DNA of 46,581 nucleotides from Chloroflexota bacterium (GTDB taxonomy: Bacteria > Chloroflexota > Anaerolineae > Anaerolineales > Villigracilaceae): assembly GCA_013388795.1 (NCBI GenBank), contig JACAEP010000039.1:1-46581 (forward strand), read 5' to 3'. The translations under genes were made by a program, and so were the position numbers. Each line of letters begins with the position of its first letter. The first letter of the stretch is position 1. The notes below the pieces were generated by a model that was not told the DNA's origin, searched no databases, and saw only the letters and a program-made list of their open reading frames with translations. This document shows, piece after piece, positions 17,501-26,134 of this stretch.

Positions 17501-18516
17501 TACGGATTCTCTTCGATTGATTCTTCGAGGTTGGTCGTCTCCGCCATGCGGTAATACGGACCATCGGGATGAACAACACTGATAAACACAGGCGTACGAT
17601 TACGCTGAACCAGCGAATCGACCAGGGCTTGGTACACGCGAATTTTCAATGGCATGTCGTGAGCTGTTGTGCCAAACGCCGCTTTCCAACCACGTGGATC
17701 GGTGAAACCAAAACCATCGGCGGTGGAATAGGTCAGGGTGGAGCCCGCAGGCACGAGCGGAGCCAGAGCGCGGGCGGCATCTACCAGTTGCTTTTGGATG
17801 AAAGGCGGCGGGCTGTACGGATCTGTGGACGTTTGCAACCCGGCAGGCGGGGCATCCAGCGCATCGATGGTCACCAAGCCCGCCGCTTCGCCTCGCGGCC
17901 TGAACGCGACGCCGGTTTCGTCCACCCAGGTGTACCCGCCGTTTTGCCGCCACAAAAGCGCCGGCTGGCGTTCTATTACCGTGACATACACCGTGTTCGG
18001 TAAATACACTTCGACACTGGCGGAGGTGATCTCAGGATAGTTCAAGCGCAAACGGCGTTCGAGTTCTTCCGGCTGGACGGTGAACACATTCTGACCGGAA
18101 ATGCCGAGAATGCCGTTGATCTCTTCGCCCGAAATGCGGCTGTTGCCAAAGACCGATGCCGACTGGATGTAAAAATATGGCAATCGAAACGCCAGCGCCA
18201 GCAGGGTAGTGAAAATCAACGAGAGGATGAGCGCGCCCCAACGCCAGTTCGCATGAAAACGCGGCATGGAAAGCCTGGGCAGGGAAAGCTGCGGGTTGGT
18301 CAGGTGAAATTCCGGCAATCCGAATGCGATCTTGAAAGTGCGGCGTCGTTCGCGCAGTTTTGGAGGAATGACAACCGGCACAGTTGGCGTGCGCGAAGTA
18401 AACTTGACCATGGGTTTGACGGCCTGTTTGGCCGTCTGTTGTATTTCTTTGACGGCGCGTTCAGCGCGGCGGAGGCGAGCCTGCTCTGCGCGGGAAAGAG
18501 TGCGTTTAGCGCTCAT
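17500..18516 (-). CDS. ftsQ: Cell division protein FtsQ/DivIB
   Basis: A bitopic division protein linking early and late divisome parts. The 338-residue product has a long basic cytoplasmic N-terminus (about 90 residues), one membrane helix (WGALILSLIFTTLLALAF, about 93-110) and a POTRA domain starting YIQSASVFGNSRISGEEI. The beta domain follows, with TVYVTVIERQPALLWRQNG and WVDETGVAF. The cytoplasmic tail is longer than in Escherichia coli. It overlaps ddl upstream by 4 bp (ATGA) and ftsA downstream by TAATG. The order ddl-ftsQ-ftsA-ftsZ matches the end of the classic cluster. Confidence 0.95.
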   Translation of the reverse strand: MSAKRTLSRAEQARLRRAERAVKEIQQTAKQAVKPMVKFTSRTPTVPVVIPPKLRERRRTFKIAFGLPEFHLTNPQLSLPRLSMPRFHANWRWGALILSLIFTTLLALAFRLPYFYIQSASVFGNSRISGEEINGILGISGQNVFTVQPEELERRLRLNYPEITSASVEVYLPNTVYVTVIERQPALLWRQNGGYTWVDETGVAFRPRGEAAGLVTIDALDAPPAGLQTSTDPYSPPPFIQKQLVDAARALAPLVPAGSTLTYSTADGFGFTDPRGWKAAFGTTAHDMPLKIRVYQALVDSLVQRNRTPVFISVVHPDGPYYRMAETTNLEESIEENP

Positions 18517-19631
18517 GCCGTCCTCCGGCGTTCGGTGCGGTCGCGCTGGGCTTTGCGTTCGAGCGCAAGATCAATCAGACGATCCACAAGCTGGGCATAG
18601 GGTAAGCCGCTTGCCTGCCACAGTTTTGGGTACATGCTGATAGATGTAAATCCTGGAATGGTGTTCAACTCATTCAAGTAGATCTTATAGGTCTCTTTCT
18701 CAACAAAGAAATCGGCGCGCGCCATGCCTGCGCAATCAATGGCTTGATAAGCGCGGATGGCGTACGCACGGATCTGATTGGACACATCATCTGGCAATGG
18801 GGCGGGGATCAACAAGCCGGACGTGCCGTCAATGTATTTCGACTCGTACGAGTAAAACTCGCGGCTAGGCAAAATCTCACCGCAGACAGAAGCGCGCGGG
18901 TTTTCATTCCCCAGCACACTCACTTCAATCTCGCGCACGTCCCTCACGCCATGTTCGATGATGATACGGCGGTCGTAGCGGGCGGCCTCCATGAGACCTT
19001 CCGCAAGATCAGAACGGTGATTGCATTTGCTAATGCCAACCGAGGAACCCAAATTGGCGGGTTTGGTAAATAAAGGATAGCCGCCCAACGCCTCCGCTTT
19101 TTGAATGACTTCATCCAGATTGTTCTCTATATCGCCGCGCAAGACCAGGAGCGAATCCACAATGGGAATGTCGTTGGCGCGCATGACATCTTTGAAGATG
19201 CCCTTATCCATGCCAACCGATGAACCCGCCACACCCGCACCGACATAAGCAACATCCGCCATTTCGAAAAGGCCTTGAATGGTCCCATCTTCGCCGAACG
19301 GCCCATGTAAGACAGGGAAGAAGACATCCACAGATGCCAGCGTTTCAAACTTCTCTCCCATCTTGGTTTCACGCAAGACGTGCAAACTCTGGCGCGAAGC
19401 CGGGTCCGTCGGAGGAATCACACGGTCAAGATGGCCCGTCTCCCCTTTTTCAAATGCAGCAAGCGCATTCGCGCCGGTCAGCCAGTTGCCCTCCAGCGTA
19501 ATGCCCACCTGCACAACCTCATAACGATTGGAATCCAAGACCGAAACCACCGAGCGTGCAGACATCAGCGAAACATCATGTTCGCCTGAACGTCCGCCAA
19601 ATAAAACTGCCACTCGAAGTTTCTTCGTCAT
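18513..19631 (-). CDS. ddl: D-alanine-D-alanine ligase
   Basis: An ATP-grasp ligase that makes the D-Ala-D-Ala dipeptide used by MurF. The 372-residue protein starts KLRVAVLFGGRSGEHDVSL, and contains HGPFGEDGTIQGL, the ATP-grasp core LFTKPANLGSSVGISKC and the metal-binding LNELNTIPGFTSISMYP. The start at 19631 (MTKK) overlaps the murB stop as ATGA and is preferred over an upstream TTG at 19646. A second, more distant ATP-grasp protein at 37002-38027 is not a duplicate of this gene. The C-terminus is Arg-rich (QRDRTERRR). Confidence 0.96.
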   Translation of the reverse strand: MTKKLRVAVLFGGRSGEHDVSLMSARSVVSVLDSNRYEVVQVGITLEGNWLTGANALAAFEKGETGHLDRVIPPTDPASRQSLHVLRETKMGEKFETLASVDVFFPVLHGPFGEDGTIQGLFEMADVAYVGAGVAGSSVGMDKGIFKDVMRANDIPIVDSLLVLRGDIENNLDEVIQKAEALGGYPLFTKPANLGSSVGISKCNHRSDLAEGLMEAARYDRRIIIEHGVRDVREIEVSVLGNENPRASVCGEILPSREFYSYESKYIDGTSGLLIPAPLPDDVSNQIRAYAIRAYQAIDCAGMARADFFVEKETYKIYLNELNTIPGFTSISMYPKLWQASGLPYAQLVDRLIDLALERKAQRDRTERRRTA

Positions 19632-20563
19632 TGTGACTGGTTCCAATCGCCTGCAAGTTCAACTTCCAATTCCAACGGTATGCCGAACTTCTCTTTCACC
19701 GTGTTTTGAACTAGGCGAACCAAAGCGAGAAGGTCCTCCGCTTTGGTTTCACCATGGTTGATGAAAAAATTTCCATGCACCGTGCTGATCTCAGCATTGC
19801 CGATGCGCATCCCCTTCAAGCCTGCCGCTTCGATCAACCGTCCGGCATAATCGCCCTTGGGGTTCTTGAACATGGAGCCCATGCTGGCGCCCGGCGGCTG
19901 CGTGGCTTTTCGGCGTTCACTGAATTGGTTGATTTTAACAGACACTTCTTCTTTCGTAGAATTTTTTAACTTCAACAATGCGCTTAACACAATTCCCTCC
20001 ATCTCGCCGCGCTTCAGCGCACTGGTGCGATAGCCATAGCCCATTTGTCTGAGCGTGAACTTCTCACGCCCATCCCTGGTCAACATCTCTGCCCAGATAA
20101 GATTATGAGTCATATCGCCCCCAAACGCGCCGGCATTCCCATAAACCGCGCCGCCCACTGTCCCTGGAACAGTCGCTGACCACTCCAGCCCTGCCAACCC
20201 TTTGGAGGCGCACCGCTTGGCAAGATTCGCAATGACCACGCCCGCCTCACACCAGACTTGGGGCTGGTCACCCATTTCAAAGCGGACTTCCCTCGCCCGA
20301 TTCAAAATCACCACACCGCGAAAGCCCTTATCACTCACCAAGACATTCGAGCCGCCGCCCAAAATATAATAAGGCAGCTCGTGACGCCAGATCAAATGCA
20401 TCGCATCCACCAGCTCCTCTGCAGACTGAACCGTCAGCAAAACATCCGCCGGTCCGCCAATCCGCGCAGACGTATACGGCGCCAGAGCCGCGTGTTCCTG
20501 CACTGCATCGCCAAACGTCCGGCGCAACACATCCACTGCCAAGGCGGTATCCACCATCCACAT
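19628..20563 (-). CDS. murB: UDP-N-acetylenolpyruvoylglucosamine reductase MurB
   Basis: An FAD- and NADPH-dependent reductase forming UDP-MurNAc. The 311-residue protein shows the FAD site YILGGGSNVLVSDKGFRGVV, the GSAT-like block SATVPGTVGGAVYGNAGAFGGD and the C-terminal PPGASMGSMFKNP with its active-site Ser, then GNFFINHGETKAED. The compact C-terminal end without the extra YxxxK loop matches type II MurB. It starts 2 bp after the murC stop and ends in an ATGA overlap with ddl. The ATG at 20563 has AAGGATG just upstream; an ATG 6 bp further in is also possible. Confidence 0.96.
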   Translation of the reverse strand: MWMVDTALAVDVLRRTFGDAVQEHAALAPYTSARIGGPADVLLTVQSAEELVDAMHLIWRHELPYYILGGGSNVLVSDKGFRGVVILNRAREVRFEMGDQPQVWCEAGVVIANLAKRCASKGLAGLEWSATVPGTVGGAVYGNAGAFGGDMTHNLIWAEMLTRDGREKFTLRQMGYGYRTSALKRGEMEGIVLSALLKLKNSTKEEVSVKINQFSERRKATQPPGASMGSMFKNPKGDYAGRLIEAAGLKGMRIGNAEISTVHGNFFINHGETKAEDLLALVRLVQNTVKEKFGIPLELEVELAGDWNQSQ

Positions 20564-20565
20564 CC

Positions 20566-21951
20566 TTACGACAATTCCTTCAACAAATCCGTCGTGATCT
20601 GATCGGCATTGCCGGCAGACAAGACGATGACCACGTCATTGAAGCGCAAATGCTCCAATAAATATTTTTTTGTCTCCATAATCGTTCCGCCATACCGCGC
20701 AGATGGATGCGGCATGGCGCTTACCACTTCCGCCGAGGAAAAATCCTGTTTGGCTTCGCGTGAGGCATACACTTCTGTCACCAGCACTTCATTGGCGTCG
20801 CTAAACGCGCGCGAAAAATCATACTGCAACGTCTGTGTGCGCGAATACGTATGCGGCTGCCATACTGCCCAAATGCGCCGGTCAGGGTAACGGGCGCGAG
20901 CGCCCGCCAACGTCGCGCGGATCTCGGTGGGATGGTGGGCATAATCGTCCACCAACAGGATGCCCTTCGGCTCGCCACGGACCTCGAAGCGGCGTCCTGT
21001 TCCCGTAAACTGACTCAACGCATGCGCCGCCCTGGGCAGAGATAACCCCATCACCGCCGCGACAGACAAAGCCGCCAGCGCATTGCGTACATTGTGCTTG
21101 CCAGGAACCTGCAACGATACTGTCAAAGACTCAGCGGCAGAGCCGATGTTGGTTGAAAACGCAAAATCGAAACCGCCATTGGAATTGGAGCGAACGGTAC
21201 GCGCCAGCATCCACTGTGGGCTGTTGATGGTCATATCGCCTTGAATAGAGTAGGAAACCACGTTTAATCCTCTGCGGCGGGCATACGAAAGCAACATGGT
21301 TGAGCCTTCATCCTCCGCGCAGGCAATCAGCGCGCCATCGGGCGGCAGTATGTTCACAAAACTCTCGAAAGCAGAGTACATATCCTTGAATGTTGGGAAG
21401 CAGTCGGGATGATCATGTTCAAGGTTGGTGACCACTTCAATGAGCGGTTTGAGCCCGAGAAACATGCGGTCATATTCATCCGCCTCAATGACAAAAGTAT
21501 CGCCCCTGCCAGCCCGGGCATTGGTCCTGAGGTTGTTCAAGGCGCCGCCCACAATAAAAGAAGGATCCCGGTCGAGCTTGTACAACATCCACGCAATCAT
21601 CGCAGTCGTGGTGGTTTTGCCGTGTGTCCCGGCAATGGCAACCCCTTTTTTCTTTTCCATCAATCTGCCCAGAAAGTCGGAGCGTTTATATACAGGAATG
21701 CCTGCCCGTTTCGCCGCTTCGACTTCGGGATTCTCATCCTTGATGGCAGAGGAACGAATGACCAGCTCTGCGCCAGAAACATGGCGGGGATGATGACCGA
21801 TGTAGATACGCACACCCATATTCTGCAAATCGGCGGCAAAAGGAGAAAGCAATTGGTCGGAACCTGTCACATCATAGCCGCTTTCTTTGAGCAGGCGCGC
21901 GATAGCAGACAACCCTGACCCGCCAATGCCGATGAAGTGTACGCGTTTCAT
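20566..21951 (-). CDS. murC: UDP-N-acetylmuramate-L-alanine ligase MurC
   Basis: A Mur ligase adding L-Ala to UDP-MurNAc. The 461-residue protein begins KRVHFIGIGGSGLSAIARLL (Rossmann domain), followed by the P-loop AGTHGKTTTTAMIAWML, the central NLEHDHPDCF block and the C-terminal DDYAHHPTEIRATL motif typical of MurC. The ATG at 21951 is chosen as the usual MKRxHFIGIGG start; a GTG at 21963 in frame is possible and neither has a strong Shine-Dalgarno. It follows the cvpA-like gene by about 20 bp. Confidence 0.96.
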   Translation of the reverse strand: MKRVHFIGIGGSGLSAIARLLKESGYDVTGSDQLLSPFAADLQNMGVRIYIGHHPRHVSGAELVIRSSAIKDENPEVEAAKRAGIPVYKRSDFLGRLMEKKKGVAIAGTHGKTTTTAMIAWMLYKLDRDPSFIVGGALNNLRTNARAGRGDTFVIEADEYDRMFLGLKPLIEVVTNLEHDHPDCFPTFKDMYSAFESFVNILPPDGALIACAEDEGSTMLLSYARRRGLNVVSYSIQGDMTINSPQWMLARTVRSNSNGGFDFAFSTNIGSAAESLTVSLQVPGKHNVRNALAALSVAAVMGLSLPRAAHALSQFTGTGRRFEVRGEPKGILLVDDYAHHPTEIRATLAGARARYPDRRIWAVWQPHTYSRTQTLQYDFSRAFSDANEVLVTEVYASREAKQDFSSAEVVSAMPHPSARYGGTIMETKKYLLEHLRFNDVVIVLSAGNADQITTDLLKELS

Positions 21952-21972
21952 AATCTGATCCACTGTATGGTT

Positions 21973-22521
21973 TTAGATGTACACAACCAGGATGAAAATG
22001 AGGATGAGAATGACAGCGAAGTAAATTTGCGGCTCCGCCAGAAAACGCGGCGGCATGATCTCCATCATGCGGGTGATGGAAGCCACAATGGCCGGATCGG
22101 TAGCTGGGCTAATGATGTGGCTGTATGGATAGCCTGCCACATGGTTGTTATAGAGTACCGTCCCGGCAACCAGATACCCATTGACCCCGCCCAACACCGC
22201 CCCAAAAAGAGAATCCTGTAAACGCTCGCGGGCGGCTTTCCCCGCCAGGCGCGAAATGTTCACCGTCTGATAGCCGAAGTACACCAGCGCAATAAGAATG
22301 ATGGTCCGAATCCAAAACAGGGATCGGAGAGAATCGGGCGTGGCAGTGGAAGGTTCAGCCAGCGCCCTGACCAAAGGAACATAGCGCTCCAGCAACAGGG
22401 TGACTGCCAGGGCAGTCACTACGCTGAAGATAACCATCAACTCTTTCGCCCATCCGCGCATGGCGCCAATGATGCCAAAGAGAAAAACATACATCCAGAA
22501 GATATAAATAATGCTCATCAT
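21973..22521 (-). CDS. CvpA-like membrane protein inside the dcw cluster
   Basis: A 182-residue protein with about four to five hydrophobic segments: residues 3-20, 30-45, 87-104, 127-143 and a C-terminal FAVILILIFILVVYI. The N-terminal region FGIIGAMRGWAKELMVIFSVV is the characteristic start of CvpA/colicin V production family proteins. Its start overlaps the murG stop by 4 bp (ATGA), so it is co-translated with cell-wall genes. Placement between murG and murC is unusual; this slot normally holds no membrane protein of this type. A role in envelope synthesis is inferred from position only. Confidence 0.8.
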   Translation of the reverse strand: MMSIIYIFWMYVFLFGIIGAMRGWAKELMVIFSVVTALAVTLLLERYVPLVRALAEPSTATPDSLRSLFWIRTIILIALVYFGYQTVNISRLAGKAARERLQDSLFGAVLGGVNGYLVAGTVLYNNHVAGYPYSHIISPATDPAIVASITRMMEIMPPRFLAEPQIYFAVILILIFILVVYI

Positions 22522-23615
22522 AAGGGTGGGTCTCCTGCCAGTTTCGCCAACTGGGCGGCAATCTCCGCTGCCGCTTGTGGATGGGATAGTTTTTTCATTG
22601 CGGCGCGCATGGCATTGCGCTTGTTCGCGTTCGTCAACAGATCATGGATGACGGGCAAAAGTTTATCGTTCAAATATTCATCCGGCAAGATGACGGCCGC
22701 ATTGCGTTCGGCAAGATAATCGGCATTGACTTTTTGATAGCGCCAAGCGTACGGATACGGGGTCAGCACAGCAGGCAAGCCAAACAGCGGATATTCTCCC
22801 AAGGTGGACGCGCCTGCGCGGGAGAGCGCCAAATCGGCTGAGGCAAGCGCCGCGCCCATTTCATGTAAATAGGGCAAGACGCGATAGCGGCGCTGCATCT
22901 GTCTCGGTAATTTTTGCGCCGCTTCTTCAAAGGTTGGATGATCGAGTGAACCGGTCAGGTGAATGATCTGTGCCAATCGCAGCAGCTCTTGCAGATGTCT
23001 TAACACCGCCATATTGATGGAACGCGCGCCTTTACTTCCGCCAGTCACCAACAGGGTGGGAAGAGAAGAATCCAGATTGAGGTGAGACATGGCTGTTTCA
23101 CGAGACCAGTTCAAAAGTCCGGGGCGAAGCGGATAGCCGGTGTGGATGATGCGCTCGGGGTGTGAGAAATATTTTTTTGAGTCCGGTGCGGTTACGGTGA
23201 CGACATCCGCGAAATAGCCGAGGAACTTGAGCGCAAGGCCCGGCTCGATATCCGGCACGTATAGCACAATGGGCAGGTCGCGTCCGGCAACTGCCATGGG
23301 GGCTGCCACATACCCGCCGGTAAAGAAGAGCACGTTGGGTTTGAAGTCGTTGAGAATACGGCGTGACTCGAGAACACCGCGGGCGAGCCTGGCGATGTTG
23401 CTTGGGAGGGCCCGCAGCCCAACGCCATGCAGACCGGCAGCAGGAATCGAACGATATGGAATGCCTGCGCGTTTCACGAGGTCTTCTTCCATACCGCCTT
23501 CGCCGCCAACCCACAAGGTTTGGGCGCTGGGATGCTTATTCTTGAGCGCTTCGTGAACGGCGAGCGCGGGGTATACGCCTCCGCCCGTTCCACCAGCGCA
23601 GATGAGCAGCCGCAC
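22518..23615 (-). CDS. murG: UDP-GlcNAc transferase MurG (lipid II synthase)
   Basis: A GT28 glycosyltransferase that converts lipid I to lipid II at the inner membrane face. The start is placed at a GTG (23615) because GGAGGT lies 6 nt before it; an ATG at 23636 lacks a ribosome site. This gives 365 residues starting RLLICAGGTGGGVYPALAV. The family normally reads GGTGGH here, so the conserved His is replaced by Gly. Other motifs are normal: TGGYVAAPMAVAGR, VTGGSKGARSIN and the C-terminal LSRAGASTLGEYPLFGLPAVLTP. The coding start lies about 80 bp inside the 3' end of ftsW. The downstream junction with the cvpA-like gene is ATGA. Confidence 0.94.
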   Translation of the reverse strand: MRLLICAGGTGGGVYPALAVHEALKNKHPSAQTLWVGGEGGMEEDLVKRAGIPYRSIPAAGLHGVGLRALPSNIARLARGVLESRRILNDFKPNVLFFTGGYVAAPMAVAGRDLPIVLYVPDIEPGLALKFLGYFADVVTVTAPDSKKYFSHPERIIHTGYPLRPGLLNWSRETAMSHLNLDSSLPTLLVTGGSKGARSINMAVLRHLQELLRLAQIIHLTGSLDHPTFEEAAQKLPRQMQRRYRVLPYLHEMGAALASADLALSRAGASTLGEYPLFGLPAVLTPYPYAWRYQKVNADYLAERNAAVILPDEYLNDKLLPVIHDLLTNANKRNAMRAAMKKLSHPQAAAEIAAQLAKLAGDPPL

Positions 23616-24780
23616 TATACGACCTCCATTCGTCATCTGTTACATTTGTGCTGTTTCCCTGTCGGGAAATGTTAAAGAGAATGCCTAATGCCGCCAGAGT
23701 GGTGACAAGGTTCGAACCGCCGGCGCTCACAAAGGGAAGCGCATTCCCGGCGAACGGCAGCAAACCGACCATGACGGCCATATTGATGAGAGCCTCCAAA
23801 CCAATCCAAATCACCAGGCCAGAAGCGATCAATGTTCCAAGCATGTCGGGGGCGCGGCGGGCAATGACCAGCCCGCGCCAAACGAGCGCCCCGAACAAAC
23901 CAATTAATCCCACGCCGCCAAACCAGCCAAGTTCTTCGACAACGACTGCATAAATACTGTCGGTGGGAGGCACAGGCAAGCCGGTCACTTTAGAACGCGA
24001 GTTTCCAATACCCACGCCGAACCAGCCGCCGTTTACGATGGCTTCGAACGAACGGCGCACGTGATACGAAGCCTGCAACGGGTCTTTAATGCCCGCAACA
24101 AAATCGGTCACGCGCTGCTGTCCCGTCAGACTCAAGGACACCACCAACCATGCCACAAAAGCAGCGATCACCAACAAGCCGCTGATCTGTTTTAGATCAC
24201 CGCCTGCCAGGAAGAACAATAATCCACCGAGCATCAGCACCGTGGCGGCGGCGCTTAAGTCTGGTTGTTGATAGATCAAACCGCCCACCACACCAAGGAT
24301 GACGCCCAGCGGGATGAGACCAAAGGTAACATCCTTCAACATATCGCGCTTGGCATACAACCACACGGCAAGATATAAAATGGAAACCAACTTCGCCAAT
24401 TCAGACGGTTGAATGGAACCATTGAAGATCGTACGAGTGGCGTTAAAGCGCACTTCGCTAAGTGCCAACACCGCAAACAGCATCAGGACTGTGAACGCCA
24501 TGGCAGGCACGATCCATTGACGCCAGCGGTGATAATCCAAAAATGCAAGCGCCAATGCCGCAACAATGCCCAACCCAAGCCACATTAACTGGCGGTTGAA
24601 CATATACATGGCATCTTGATAGGCAGCGTACGAAAAATCCCACGAAGCAGAGTACAGCATCACCAAACCAAACACAATCAAAGCCACCACGATCACAAGC
24701 AGGGGCATATCAATCCCGCGCGCAAAACGCGGGGCGCGCTGTTGAGGCAATGTAGTTTCTACGAAAGGTCCAACACCCAT
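23536..24780 (-). CDS. ftsW: Lipid II polymerase/divisome protein FtsW
   Basis: A SEDS-family glycosyltransferase that polymerises lipid II at the septum with its PBP2b/FtsI partner. The 414-residue protein has about ten membrane segments. Conserved SEDS phrases are GSIQPSELAKL, the long extracytoplasmic loop with GGWFGVGIGNSRSKVTGLPVPPTDSIYAVVVEELGW, and the C-terminal LPFAGNALPFVSAGGSNLV. The tail is Arg-rich and unusual (RWWNGRRRIPRARRSR) because it is encoded in the region that also carries the murG start. It overlaps murD by 22 bp. It lies in the same transcript as ftsI, its expected partner. Confidence 0.96.
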   Translation of the reverse strand: MGVGPFVETTLPQQRAPRFARGIDMPLLVIVVALIVFGLVMLYSASWDFSYAAYQDAMYMFNRQLMWLGLGIVAALALAFLDYHRWRQWIVPAMAFTVLMLFAVLALSEVRFNATRTIFNGSIQPSELAKLVSILYLAVWLYAKRDMLKDVTFGLIPLGVILGVVGGLIYQQPDLSAAATVLMLGGLLFFLAGGDLKQISGLLVIAAFVAWLVVSLSLTGQQRVTDFVAGIKDPLQASYHVRRSFEAIVNGGWFGVGIGNSRSKVTGLPVPPTDSIYAVVVEELGWFGGVGLIGLFGALVWRGLVIARRAPDMLGTLIASGLVIWIGLEALINMAVMVGLLPFAGNALPFVSAGGSNLVTTLAALGILFNISRQGNSTNVTDDEWRSYSAAAHLRWWNGRRRIPRARRSRSAQE

Positions 24781-26132
24781 TTTCTAAACATCTCTCCTCT
24801 CTCTGCAAAATCTTTGAACTCATCAAAACTCGCGCCGCCCGGCGATAAAAGGACCACATCCCCGGCAGATGCAACGTCCGCCGCAAGCGTGACCGCCTCT
24901 TTAAGAGACACCGCCCGGCGGACATCCACGCCTCGTTCCCCGCCGACAGCGGTTATGGCTTTCTGAATCATCCCGACCGCCTCGCCAAAGACCACCACAT
25001 GATCCACACGTTCGTGGATAAGTTTGGCAAGATCACCCCAGGGAAGGTTTTTATCACGTCCGCCGAGCATAAGCACAATGGGTTCACGAAAAGCATGGAT
25101 CGCCGCCGCCGCGCGTTCGGGCGCTGTGGCAATCGAGTCGTTATACCAACGCACGCCGCGCAATTCGCGGACAAGTTCGAGCCGATGCGGCACACCCCGG
25201 AATTCCTCCACGGCTTCAAGCATGTCATCCAGTTTGAATCCAGCGGCATGCCCAATGGCAAACGCCGCAAGGACATTGGCCACATTATGATCGCCGCGCA
25301 GTTGAACTTTTTCGCGCATCAGCAATGGCACGTAGGCAAAGCCGTCTCGCAGGCTGAGCAAGCCGTCGTGCAAGTACGCGCCGTTCAAGCCCTCTTCCAA
25401 ACCGCGCAGGCTGAAAACCTGCAAATTTCCCTTTACCCGATTCCGCAAATCCCAGGCGCCTTTGTCATCACATCCCAAAATTGCCGCATCCTTCGCCGAC
25501 TGAAATTCCAGAATTCGAGCCTTGGCGTTGGTATAGGCTTCCATCGTACCGTGACGATCCAGATGATTCGGGGTGATATTCAGAATCGCCGCAATATTCG
25601 GGGAGATGGTCATTTGTTCGAGCTGAAAAGACGATAACTCCAGGACCGCAATATCATTTGCAGACATATCATCCACATAATTGATGAGCGGGTCGCCAAT
25701 ATTTCCGCCCGTGTAGGAGCGATTTGCCATTGAAAGGCTTGCCATGTTACCCACTAATGTGGTTGTGGTGGTCTTGCCAGCCGAACCTGTGATGCCGATG
25801 GTCTTGCAAGGGACGACTTCCATGAAAATCTGCGAATCGTTCGAAAGCGGAATACCACGCCTGACGGCTTCCTCGATGATGGGCAATGTCAAGGGTATGC
25901 CGCCTGAAAGACAAAGCATTTCGGTTTCGTCCAGCAATTCAAGCGGGTGGCCGCCTGTCACCCATTCCACATTCACATCGGAAAGCGATTTCTTCGCAAG
26001 GGCAAGTTCCTCTTCGGCGCGCGCATCATTCAAGGTCACGTTTGCGCCGTGACGGGAGAGCCAGCGGGCGAGGGCGAGTCCCTGCCTTGCAGCGCCGAGG
26101 ATGAGAATGTGCCTGCCAGTCCAATTAAGCAT
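24759..26132 (-). CDS. murD: UDP-MurNAc-L-alanine-D-glutamate ligase MurD
   Basis: A Mur ligase adding D-Glu. The 457-residue protein starts MLNWTGRHILILGAARQGLA; this ATG at 26132 lies 2 nt after the mraY stop and replaces an upstream in-frame start that would reach well into mraY. The P-loop is GITGSAGKTTTTTLVGNM, the middle domain has LNITPNHLDRHGTMEAY, and the C-terminal domain has WYNDSIATAPERAAAA and VLLSPGGASFDEFKDFAERGE, which are distinctive for MurD. It overlaps ftsW by 22 bp. Normal length. Confidence 0.95.
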   Translation of the reverse strand: MLNWTGRHILILGAARQGLALARWLSRHGANVTLNDARAEEELALAKKSLSDVNVEWVTGGHPLELLDETEMLCLSGGIPLTLPIIEEAVRRGIPLSNDSQIFMEVVPCKTIGITGSAGKTTTTTLVGNMASLSMANRSYTGGNIGDPLINYVDDMSANDIAVLELSSFQLEQMTISPNIAAILNITPNHLDRHGTMEAYTNAKARILEFQSAKDAAILGCDDKGAWDLRNRVKGNLQVFSLRGLEEGLNGAYLHDGLLSLRDGFAYVPLLMREKVQLRGDHNVANVLAAFAIGHAAGFKLDDMLEAVEEFRGVPHRLELVRELRGVRWYNDSIATAPERAAAAIHAFREPIVLMLGGRDKNLPWGDLAKLIHERVDHVVVFGEAVGMIQKAITAVGGERGVDVRRAVSLKEAVTLAADVASAGDVVLLSPGGASFDEFKDFAERGEMFRKWVLDLS

Positions 26133-26134
26133 GA

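Noticed and set aside
16778-17554. Long + strand open frame (258 codons) antisense to ftsA
   Set aside because: It is a mirror of the strongly conserved ftsA frame, with no ribosome site and no recognisable protein pattern.
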